Source of the DNA: Bacteroidia bacterium
GTDB lineage: Bacteria; Bacteroidota; Bacteroidia; NS11-12g; UBA955
Assembly (NCBI GenBank): GCA_023653095.1
Contig: JAMNXP010000001.1
Location: forward strand, 574,853 to 638,852
Direction of reading: 5' to 3'
DNA: 64,000 nt
Positions 27,253 through 34,219 of this stretch are shown one piece after another; within the stretch, counting starts at the first letter, position 1, and each line of letters starts with the position of its first letter. The position numbers and the translations under genes were made by a program. A model generated the notes under the pieces. The model was not told where the DNA came from and did no database searches. It was given only the letters and a program-made list of their open reading frames with translations.

Positions 27253-27994
27253 TGGTGAAACATCTTTTTATGCAAGACAACTCATGAGTTAATCTTTGAT
27301 TGTCAATGTGTTGAATTCCATTAATAGTAAAATTATCTATTCTCACTTTACCACTCGCATGGATGATTTTTTGATCTTCAAGTATAATTCCTACATGCGT
27401 TATTCTGCCGGAAGCGTTGTGAAAAAAGGCCAAATCACCTGGTTGGTGATGACCATAATTGACTGTAGAACCCACTTCTGCCTGTTGGTAGGCATCTCTG
27501 GGAAGGGCAAGTCCTCTATACTCTGCATACACCTGGGTAAATCCGCTGCAATCTATTCCAAAAATACTTCTTCCTCCCCACAAATAGGGTGTATTGAGAT
27601 ATTGGAGGCAAAAGGGAACCCAATGGCTAATTTCAGTACCACCTTGAAGATTTTGCAGCAATTTTTTGGAGATTTTACTGCCAGGAGACAGTAAAAAAGG
27701 CTGATTTTCAATCTCAATGGATATTAACTTAGGGTTGAATGAGATTTCCGAATTCCAATCAATCGATAAAGAAGATTCAAAATAGCTTTCTGGTATAAAA
27801 CCAATATAATCATCGTGAAGGCATTGAACTTCTAACCAATCGTTTTGTTGAGAAATAACCTTAGCTTTTTCACCAAAAAGAAGGCTCGATACCATTTCTG
27901 AAGCGCTCGATGCCTCTTTCCGCATGGGAATCCACGATTGTTGGGCAATTTTCACAATTGCTGTGTTGGAAATTTCAGATGCTGCTTCTGCCAC
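27245..27994 (-). CDS. NlpC/P60 cell-wall hydrolase with SH3-like domain; start uncertain
   Basis: 249 aa from GTG 27994. The N-terminal SH3-like part (WIPMRKEASSASEMVSSLLFGE, WLEVQCLHDDYIGFIPESY) is followed by an NlpC/P60 domain with catalytic Cys in WGGRSIFGIDCSGFTQ and His in RITHVGIILE. Such enzymes cut peptidoglycan peptides, commonly the gamma-D-Glu to diamino-acid bond. Upstream of the GTG the same frame reads KRTLAFIIFCHLCAVAEA, an excellent signal peptide, but directly before it stands TAG (28037-28039) and no ATG, GTG or TTG lies between. The exported form would therefore need a non-standard start (ATT 28013-28015 or ATA 28016-28018) or a sequence error. It overlaps the next gene by 8 bases. 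Confidence 0.85.
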   Translation of the reverse strand: MAEAASEISNTAIVKIAQQSWIPMRKEASSASEMVSSLLFGEKAKVISQQNDWLEVQCLHDDYIGFIPESYFESSLSIDWNSEISFNPKLISIEIENQPFLLSPGSKISKKLLQNLQGGTEISHWVPFCLQYLNTPYLWGGRSIFGIDCSGFTQVYAEYRGLALPRDAYQQAEVGSTVNYGHHQPGDLAFFHNASGRITHVGIILEDQKIIHASGKVRIDNFTINGIQHIDNQRLTHELSCIKRCFTNV

Positions 27995-28014
27995 AGCACA
28001 AAGATGGCAAAAAA

Positions 28015-28362
28015 TTATAAATGCAAGCGTTCTTTTCTATCCAAAAGAACTTCAACCGATTCAACGTGGTCTGGATCGGGCACACAACAGTCAACTGGAC
28101 AAACGGCTGCACATTGAGGTTCTTCGTGAAATCCTGTGCATTCTGTGCATTTATCGGGTACAATAAAATATACTTCCTGGCTTACGGGTTGAAACTTTTC
28201 ATTCACATCAACTTCAGAGCCATTGGCCATTTTGAATATGCCAGTAACGCCGGTTCCATCGGCAATGGCCCACTCCACTCCTGCTTCGTAGATGGCATTA
28301 TTAGGACATTCGGGCTCACAAGCTCCGCAATTGATGCATTCTTCGGTGATGATGATTGCCAT
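28015..28362 (-). CDS. Ferredoxin, 2x[4Fe-4S], Alvin type
   Basis: 115-aa electron carrier. Cluster 1 ligands: CINCGACEPECP at the N-terminus. Cluster 2: CTECTGFHEEPQCAAVC with the long C-x2-C-x8-C-x3-C spacing of the Allochromatium-type ferredoxins. A central insert of about 45 residues separates them, common in Bacteroidota members. The start ATG 28362 lies 7 bases after a TAAATTTG box that overlaps the stop of the uridine kinase gene. Its last codons overlap the region that would encode the NlpC signal peptide. Confidence 0.93.
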   Translation of the reverse strand: MAIIITEECINCGACEPECPNNAIYEAGVEWAIADGTGVTGIFKMANGSEVDVNEKFQPVSQEVYFIVPDKCTECTGFHEEPQCAAVCPVDCCVPDPDHVESVEVLLDRKERLHL

Positions 28363-28369
28363 AATTATG

Positions 28370-28377
28370 CAAATTTA
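28370..28377 (-). promoter_or_regulatory. TAnnTTTG box before the ferredoxin gene
   Basis: TAAATTTG on the minus strand overlaps the udk stop codon (28375) and ends 7 bases before the ferredoxin ATG. It may be an internal promoter of the six-gene run. Confidence 0.45.
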
Positions 28378-29040
28378 CGGATTAAATTTTGAGAAGACCT
28401 CCTGAATCACCGTTGGATGTGCATTATTACGTATTTGTTGTATGATAAATTCAACATTTTCTTCAGCGGGCCCATTGTTTTCAATAACTAAATCACAACG
28501 ATCTTTGTGAGGCTGAATGAAGTTATTATACGCCGGCATCACATGGAAATTCCACTGATGAAGGCTTCTTTCTCTGGGGATATTTCTCTCGGCGATGTCT
28601 CTTTTCAAACGTCTATCGAAGCACAGTTCAGTGTCGCATTCAATGAAAATTCGATAATCTAACAAGGCATCTACAGGTTTAAATTCCATGACAAACAGTC
28701 CCTCAACCAAAATAATCGGAGCTGGATAAACGGTTTCAACCACTTCTGGAGCATCGTAATGTTCAAACTGATATTTGCGAATTAACACCGGATGGTATTC
28801 TAATAGTTTGAGCAAATCTTCATGGAACTTATCAGAATATAGGGCCGTTGGAAGATCGTAATTGGCTTCACCATGTTCATCAATATGCTGTTCTTGCAAT
28901 GGTTTGTAATAATCATCAAAGCCAACTATGGTGATATCAGAGCCAAACTTCACTTTTAATCTATTAACATAAAATGATTTACCAGCACCTGACAAACCTG
29001 TCAAACCAATTACGTAAGGTTCAATTTTGTGTTTGGACAT
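28375..29040 (-). CDS. udk: Uridine kinase
   Basis: 221-aa P-loop kinase of the pyrimidine salvage pathway, phosphorylating uridine or cytidine with NTP. Walker A is GLSGAGKS (residues about 15-22), then VGFDDYYKP (the substrate-binding DDFY-type motif), NYDLPTALYSD, and the lid region RLKRDIAERN. The length is normal. It follows the MORN-repeat gene by 3 bases and is followed by ferredoxin. Confidence 0.9.
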   Translation of the reverse strand: MSKHKIEPYVIGLTGLSGAGKSFYVNRLKVKFGSDITIVGFDDYYKPLQEQHIDEHGEANYDLPTALYSDKFHEDLLKLLEYHPVLIRKYQFEHYDAPEVVETVYPAPIILVEGLFVMEFKPVDALLDYRIFIECDTELCFDRRLKRDIAERNIPRERSLHQWNFHVMPAYNNFIQPHKDRCDLVIENNGPAEENVEFIIQQIRNNAHPTVIQEVFSKFNP

Positions 29041-29043
29041 TTT

Positions 29044-30162
29044 TTATTGGGCTTCGTCTTTTAATAAGTTTCCGTCATTGTCATACTCTTGAATGAGTAA
29101 TAATTCTCCTTTATGATCGTAATACTTCCAAGTACCAATTTTAACACCGTGATCATACGTTCCTTCACGCTTCTGAAAGTTACTCACTTGTCCGTAAATC
29201 CAATAACCGTGTGCAAATCCAGAATCGTAATAACCCATAGTTTCTATTTGCAAATAAGCTCTTTTGGTATCTACCTCTCGCGCTTCTTTAAATTGGGCAT
29301 ATTTACCGTGTTTTTTTCCTTCTTGGAAGGACATCAAACTGAGGGTATCTCCAAAAGCGTTGTAATCAACAAAGACCCCGTGTTCTTTGCCTTCCTTCCA
29401 AAATCCCGACTTGATGATGGTGCAAGTGAGTACATCCCAAGCGCGTTGCACTGAGTCTAATTTGCCATTTTTATAATATTCTTCGTTAGCAGCACAACCG
29501 GTTCTGTGAAACACGTAGTTCTCGCCATGCAATTCACCCTTTTGGTTGAATGCTTTTTGATAGCGGAGGTTTTCATCGGGAAAATATCCAAAATGTCTTC
29601 CAACAGGAACACCTTCGTTCCATTCGGTTTCGGTTTCAAGATTTCCATTTTCGAAATAAGCGGTGCATTTACCATGTCTTTCCCCGTTCTGGTAGAGATT
29701 GACGTAGTATTTTTTACCAGATTTATAATATCCATCAATCAAACCATTGAGGGTGTCATTTTTAAAAAATCCCTTCACTTCAAGTTCTCCCGTTTCATAA
29801 TAGTAATAAAATGGGCCATTCTTAATGCCGTTGGTGTAGGTTTCTCGAGATATAAATGTTTGATTGGGATTGTAAACGGTGTACTCACCGTGTAATTGTC
29901 CGTTGATGAATGAACCCTTTTTCGCAAATGGAGGTCGCTTACGGACATCAGAACCGGGCTTAAGTGGGTAATAACCCTCTGCATTTCCCGTAAACGGTGA
30001 GTTTTTGTAGAAGGCCACCCCATTTTGAAAGGTCAAATTTTCCCAACGAATGGCTTTTTGCTGAGTAATGGGTTTGTCTTGCATTTGAGCGAAGGCGGGT
30101 TTTGATAGAAGAAACATCCCTCCCAAACACACAAATCCAATAATCTGTCGAAAATAGGTCAT
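29044..30162 (-). CDS. MORN-repeat exported protein (YwqK-like)
   Basis: 372 aa with a signal peptide (MTYFRQIIGFVCLGGMFLLS..., cleavage near FAQ, residue 26). The rest is a row of MORN-type units: YYPLKPGSD, GQLHGEYTVYNPN, NGIKNGPFYYYYETGELEVKG, NDTLNGLIDGYYKSGKKYY, NGERHGKCTAYFENGNLE and further copies, about 20-24 residues each. Databases often call this family 'toxin-antitoxin YwqK antitoxin', but no toxin is near and a toxin-antitoxin role is not supported here. Likely a periplasmic or surface structural protein. It begins the six-gene minus-strand run, with a TAAATTTG box 21 bases before the start. Confidence 0.85.
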   Translation of the reverse strand: MTYFRQIIGFVCLGGMFLLSKPAFAQMQDKPITQQKAIRWENLTFQNGVAFYKNSPFTGNAEGYYPLKPGSDVRKRPPFAKKGSFINGQLHGEYTVYNPNQTFISRETYTNGIKNGPFYYYYETGELEVKGFFKNDTLNGLIDGYYKSGKKYYVNLYQNGERHGKCTAYFENGNLETETEWNEGVPVGRHFGYFPDENLRYQKAFNQKGELHGENYVFHRTGCAANEEYYKNGKLDSVQRAWDVLTCTIIKSGFWKEGKEHGVFVDYNAFGDTLSLMSFQEGKKHGKYAQFKEAREVDTKRAYLQIETMGYYDSGFAHGYWIYGQVSNFQKREGTYDHGVKIGTWKYYDHKGELLLIQEYDNDGNLLKDEAQ

Positions 30163-30183
30163 GAAATATTAACGGTTATGGTG

Positions 30184-30191
30184 CAAATTTA
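30184..30191 (-). promoter_or_regulatory. TAnnTTTG box of the MORN-gene run
   Basis: TAAATTTG on the minus strand, 21 bases before ATG 30162. It lies in a 58-base divergent gap with another box for the plus-strand gene 11 bases away, so the two promoters overlap and may compete. Confidence 0.6.
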
Positions 30192-30202
30192 ATGCGAATC
30201 AG

Positions 30203-30210
30203 TAGTTTTG
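30203..30210 (+). promoter_or_regulatory. TAnnTTTG box of the yjbR-like gene
   Basis: TAGTTTTG 10 bases before ATG 30221, divergent from and nearly back to back with the box at 30184-30191. Confidence 0.5.
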
Positions 30211-30220
30211 TAATGCATCA

Positions 30221-30571
30221 ATGAATTTTGAACTGATACAATCTTACTGTTTATCTAAAAATGGAGTGGAAGAAACCTTCCCATTTGATGAATACACGGT
30301 AGTTTGGAAGGTAGCTGGAAAGATGTTTTGCTTGGGTGACATCAGGGAGTTTCATCAAATTGCCTTAAAGTGCGACCCACAAGAAGCATTAGAACTTCGT
30401 GAAAAACACGAACAAATAACTGGGGCCTTTCACATGAATAAAACTCATTGGAACAATATAGAATTGGAAGGTTTCAGCAGAGAATTTATTTTTGAGCTCA
30501 TTGACAAAAGCTATCATTTAGTGGCACAAAAGTTGCCGAAGAAAATCAAAGAACAAATACAATATCCATGA
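30221..30571 (+). CDS. MmcQ/YjbR family protein
   Basis: 116-aa cytoplasmic protein of the MmcQ/YjbR (DUF419) fold. Family features seen: [20 protein letters not shown] near residue 24-43 (the P..E....V.GK.F pattern), [13 protein letters not shown], and [12 protein letters not shown]. These proteins resemble DNA-binding folds, but function is not established. The stop overlaps the start of the prolyl isomerase gene by 4 bases (ATGA), so they are coupled. Confidence 0.9.
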   Translation: MNFELIQSYCLSKNGVEETFPFDEYTVVWKVAGKMFCLGDIREFHQIALKCDPQEALELREKHEQITGAFHMNKTHWNNIELEGFSREFIFELIDKSYHLVAQKLPKKIKEQIQYP

Positions 30572-31629
30572 AAAAAATAAAAAACATTTCACAATGGTTG
30601 GTGGCTTTGGGGTTACTCGCTTGGAGCACTACCTTTGCAACATCTTCTAAAATTATGACAACAGAATCTAAAGACCCTAAATTGGGTGACGGACTATTCG
30701 CAAAAATGACCACCACTAAAGGGGTTATTGTGTTGCAGTTGCACTACGACAAAACTCCTTTGACGGTTTGTAATTTCGTAGCATTGGCAGAGGGAAAAAT
30801 GGAAAACAACGCTAAGTCTGCTGGTACTCCCTTTTACGACGGGCTATCTTTTCACCGTGTAATTCCTCAATTCATGATTCAAGGTGGTGACCCACAAGGA
30901 ACAGGCGCCGGTGGACCAGGATACCAATTTGAAGATGAAATTCACCCAGAATTGAAGCATACAGGTCCTGGTATTTTATCAATGGCTAATGCAGGACCTG
31001 GAACCAACGGTTCACAGTTTTTCATCACTCACGTGGCTACTCCTTGGTTAGACGGCATGCACACCGTTTTCGGAAAAGTTATTTCAGGCCAAGATGTTGT
31101 AGATGCCATTGCACAAGGCGATAAAATCGATAAAATTGAAATCATCCGCAACGGAAAAGCCGCTGAAAACTTCAAGGCTGATACCGAAGCATTTAAAACA
31201 TACAAAGCAGGAATTGCTGATAGACAAAAAGCCATGCAAGCAGAAGAACAAAAGAAATTTGAAGAGTGGGTGTTAACCAACTACCCTACTGCAAAAAGAA
31301 CCAATAGCGGACTTTGGTACGTTGTTGAACAAGAAGGAAAAGGTGCTCCAGCAGTATCTGGCAAAACCGTTGCGGTTCATTACAGTGGAAAATTAACCAA
31401 TGGTACCGAATTTGATAATTCATTCCGTCGTGGTCAACCTATTGAGTTTAAATTAGGAATTGGTCAAGTAATACCAGGTTGGGATGAAGGTATCGGTTTG
31501 ATGAAAGAAGGATCAAAATACAAATTGATCATTCCCTCTGAATTGGGTTATGGTAAGCGCGGTGCAGGTGGGGTTATTCCTCCTAATGCAACTTTGATTT
31601 TCGATACTGAATTGATTTCAGTTAAATAA
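30568..31629 (+). CDS. Cyclophilin-FKBP fusion peptidyl-prolyl isomerase
   Basis: 353-aa exported double prolyl isomerase. Signal peptide at residues 1-27 ([20 protein letters not shown]...). Residues about 45-195 are a cyclophilin ([45 protein letters not shown]). A helical linker of about 55 residues follows. Residues about 255-353 are an FKBP domain ([49 protein letters not shown]). This is the dual-family immunophilin layout in cyclophilin-FKBP order. It probably folds proteins in the periplasm. Both domains look complete. Confidence 0.93.
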   Translation: MKKIKNISQWLVALGLLAWSTTFATSSKIMTTESKDPKLGDGLFAKMTTTKGVIVLQLHYDKTPLTVCNFVALAEGKMENNAKSAGTPFYDGLSFHRVIPQFMIQGGDPQGTGAGGPGYQFEDEIHPELKHTGPGILSMANAGPGTNGSQFFITHVATPWLDGMHTVFGKVISGQDVVDAIAQGDKIDKIEIIRNGKAAENFKADTEAFKTYKAGIADRQKAMQAEEQKKFEEWVLTNYPTAKRTNSGLWYVVEQEGKGAPAVSGKTVAVHYSGKLTNGTEFDNSFRRGQPIEFKLGIGQVIPGWDEGIGLMKEGSKYKLIIPSELGYGKRGAGGVIPPNATLIFDTELISVK

Positions 31630-31643
31630 TTAATTCATCACTG

Positions 31644-32381
31644 ATGTTATACGGGCTCCGCGGTTGGATTGGCAAACTCCTCCCACGGGGCCCTTTTTTT
31701 TGCAACCTCTGCGGTTACAAAGGAAACATTTGGCTATGGCGTGGACACCACAATGCAGCCATCAAAAAGCACCAAATAATTGGGGCCGGAATAAGAAAAT
31801 GTGATTGCTTTTCTTGCGGTTCTAGTGATAGAGACAGATTGGTTTTTGAATTTTTAACTTCGGAAATTTCTGATTTTCGTAGGTTGAAATTTCTTCATGT
31901 AGCCCCTGAAAGGCAATTGAATAAAAAATTAGTTTCTTTAGGAGCCAAAATGACCAACATTGATGCCCGTAAATCGGGCTACACATTTGCTTACGGTCGG
32001 AAAACCATTACTGCTGATTTAACTGATTTACCCTTTGAAAATGAGTCCTTTGATTGGGTGATTGCCAATCATGTTTTGGAACATATTGAAAATGAAAAAC
32101 AAGCTCTATCAGAAATACATAGAGTCTTAAAACCGAGCGGAAAAGCCATCTTGATGATTCCATTTTCACCAAATTTATCTAGTACATTAGAAGCTAATAA
32201 AAATTGGAATTCCTCTAAAAGAGTTGAAGAATTAGGGCAAGCTGACCATGTTAGACTCTATGGAAACACTTTTGTGAATTCTTGGTCTCAAATCTTTGAT
32301 GCTGTTAAACTTGTGGAGGTTGTTTATAATGTTGATTTAAATCTATTCAACGGAGAAAAAATTATTTTAGTCGAAAAATAA
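31644..32381 (+). CDS. SAM-dependent methyltransferase with N-terminal cysteine motif
   Basis: 245-aa class I methyltransferase. A SAM-binding strand and acidic residue are in FLHVAPERQLNKKL and MTNIDARKSG; the later motif WVIANHVLEHIENEKQALSEIHRVLKPSGKAIL is typical of Methyltransf_11. N-terminal cysteines (CNLCG at about residue 20 and CDCFSCGSSDRDR near residue 52) may bind zinc, as in several polysaccharide- or glycan-associated methyltransferases. Substrate unknown. A terminator-like hairpin with eight T lies within the first 60 bases of the gene; an internal start after it would remove the first cysteine pair. Confidence 0.85.
   Translation: MLYGLRGWIGKLLPRGPFFCNLCGYKGNIWLWRGHHNAAIKKHQIIGAGIRKCDCFSCGSSDRDRLVFEFLTSEISDFRRLKFLHVAPERQLNKKLVSLGAKMTNIDARKSGYTFAYGRKTITADLTDLPFENESFDWVIANHVLEHIENEKQALSEIHRVLKPSGKAILMIPFSPNLSSTLEANKNWNSSKRVEELGQADHVRLYGNTFVNSWSQIFDAVKLVEVVYNVDLNLFNGEKIILVEK
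31653..31701 (+). terminator. Terminator-like hairpin inside the 5' end of the methyltransferase gene
   Basis: Arms 31653-31663 (GGGCTCCGCGG) and 31683-31693 (CCACGGGGCCC) pair over 11 positions with one G-T wobble and one mismatch. The loop is 19 bases, followed directly by eight T (31694-31701). It is placed correctly to stop the prolyl isomerase transcript 24 bases after its stop codon, but lies within codons 4-20 of the next gene. Confidence 0.55.
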
Positions 32382-32439
32382 CAATTACCAAAATCTAAGT
32401 ATATTTACAAAAAAATCATACTGTATAAATCTCTGATTT

Positions 32440-34212
32440 ATGAATAAACGATTACAAAAAGTATTATTTACCGCTGCAATCACTTTTTCTTCTTTTGCTT
32501 ACAGCCAAAACGTTGGGATTAATGAAATAGGAACCACGCCAGATGCTTCAGCCATGTTAGATGTAAGTGCAACAAGCAAAGGAATTCTCATTCCGCGAAT
32601 GACCCGAGCTCAGAAGTTCTTGATTCCTTCACCGTCAAATGGACTTCTCATTTATCAGACCGATGATACTATTGGGTTTTGGTATTACGAAAAGACCAAT
32701 TGGGTGCCATTGATGAGATCTATCACTTTTGGAAAAGGACTTACGGGTGGCTTTGTTCAGGGAAAAGGTTCAGTTGATGTCAATAAGCCAGGCGTATCAG
32801 CTGGAGTTTATGGCAATAACAACGAATATCCCATTGTGACCGTCAATGATTACGGGCAAATCACCATGTCCACCACCAAGAAATTGGTGGATAATGACAC
32901 ATTAAACGAGATTCAAGATTTAAAATTTGCAAATGACACCCTTCGATTAACCAAAAGTAAGTCATTCATACATATGAAAGATTTTTGGAATACCAAAGGC
33001 AATAGTGGTTTGTCAGCATCCAATAATTTTATTGGAACGATTGATAATATCCCTTTGAGATTTAGAGTAAACAATACTTGGTTTGGAGAACTAAACGCTT
33101 CGAATGCCAATATTTCGTTTGGAACATCGTCTAACGTAAATTCTGCTGGCTATTCGAATATCTCTATAGGCACCAATGCTTTAAGAAAAAATGCAGGAGG
33201 TTATTACAACACCGTTGTAGGTTGGGAAGCTATGTATGATAATGACAACGGAAATTACAATACTGCATTAGGGGCAAGAACACTTTATAATAACTCGAGC
33301 GGAGCTCACAATATTGGGATTGCATACGAAGCCCTTAGTTCTAATACATCAGGTAGTTATAACATTGGAATTGGTTTCAGAAGCTTGTTTAATAATACTA
33401 CAGGCACCTATAACATGGCCTTGGGTATGTATTCACTGCTGTACAACGTATCAGGAATCATGAATGCTGCCATGGGGTATTATGCTTTAGGCGCAAATGT
33501 GTATGGTCATTATAACGCGGGATTTGGAAACTATGCATTAACTAGCAATAATTTAGGTTACGGAAATGCATTTGTGGGTTATGCTGCAGGTTATTACAAT
33601 TCTTCGGGTTACTATAACCAAGGCGTAGGTTATTACGCTGGATTTCAAAATGGTACGGGGTATTACAACTCTTCTTTGGGATATTACAACGGGCCAAACG
33701 CGGCCGGTTTAAATAACACTACAGCACTAGGTTCAAGCACTCGAACAACTGCTTCAGACCAAGTCAGAGTGGGTAATGCGTCTGTCACCAGTATTGGCGG
33801 TCCCGTAGGATGGACCAATCTGTCAGATGCACGTTTCAAAAGAAATATTGAAACAAACGTAGTGGGTCTAGATTTCATTTTAAAGCTACAACCTGTTACT
33901 TACAATCTAGATGTTCGAAAAATGTATGACTTTGTTGGTATGGATACCGACACAATGATGTGGAGTTCCAAATACGATCAAGAAAAAATCAGGTATTCTG
34001 GATTCCTGGCTCAAGATGTAGAAAAAGCAGCCAAAGAAGTAGGTTATGATTTTTCTGGGGTTGATAAACCCAAGAATGAAAACGATACCTACGGGTTAAG
34101 ATACGGAGAATTTGTGGTTCCCATGATCAAAGCCATGCAAGAGCAACAACAGGAGATTGAAATCCTTAAAAAGCAAATTGAAGAACTCAAAAAGTTGATA
34201 GAATCCAAATAA
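32440..34212 (+). CDS. Fibre-like repeat protein with C-terminal S74 self-cleaving chaperone
   Basis: 590 aa with signal peptide (MNKRLQKVLFTAAITFSSFAYSQ). The N-terminal region NVGINEIGTTPDASAMLDVS, then RGILIPRMTRAQ-like sequence, is common in Bacteroidota surface fibre proteins. Residues about 237-433 are roughly eight 24-residue repeats rich in GYYN and NTALG-type words, predicted to form an extended trimeric beta fibre. From about residue 460 (LSDARFKRNI) a Peptidase S74 intramolecular chaperone follows, ending in a coiled coil (EQQQEIEILKKQIEELKKLI). S74 domains drive trimerisation of phage tailspikes and then cut themselves off. No phage genes surround it, so a cellular surface fibre is likelier. 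Confidence 0.85.
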   Translation: MNKRLQKVLFTAAITFSSFAYSQNVGINEIGTTPDASAMLDVSATSKGILIPRMTRAQKFLIPSPSNGLLIYQTDDTIGFWYYEKTNWVPLMRSITFGKGLTGGFVQGKGSVDVNKPGVSAGVYGNNNEYPIVTVNDYGQITMSTTKKLVDNDTLNEIQDLKFANDTLRLTKSKSFIHMKDFWNTKGNSGLSASNNFIGTIDNIPLRFRVNNTWFGELNASNANISFGTSSNVNSAGYSNISIGTNALRKNAGGYYNTVVGWEAMYDNDNGNYNTALGARTLYNNSSGAHNIGIAYEALSSNTSGSYNIGIGFRSLFNNTTGTYNMALGMYSLLYNVSGIMNAAMGYYALGANVYGHYNAGFGNYALTSNNLGYGNAFVGYAAGYYNSSGYYNQGVGYYAGFQNGTGYYNSSLGYYNGPNAAGLNNTTALGSSTRTTASDQVRVGNASVTSIGGPVGWTNLSDARFKRNIETNVVGLDFILKLQPVTYNLDVRKMYDFVGMDTDTMMWSSKYDQEKIRYSGFLAQDVEKAAKEVGYDFSGVDKPKNENDTYGLRYGEFVVPMIKAMQEQQQEIEILKKQIEELKKLIESK

Positions 34213-34219
34213 TTTGGAA

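Noticed and set aside
27975-28163. 62-aa minus-strand frame with ATG overlapping the ferredoxin and NlpC junction
   Set aside because: It overlaps two better genes, has no recognisable motif and does not continue the NlpC frame.
29044-30162. YwqK-family antitoxin of a toxin-antitoxin system
   Set aside because: Only MORN repeats and a signal peptide are seen; no toxin gene is adjacent and an exported antitoxin is implausible.
32440-34212. Prophage tail fibre
   Set aside because: The S74 domain occurs in phage tailspikes, but no other phage genes, integrase or attachment site are near, and the protein has a Sec signal.
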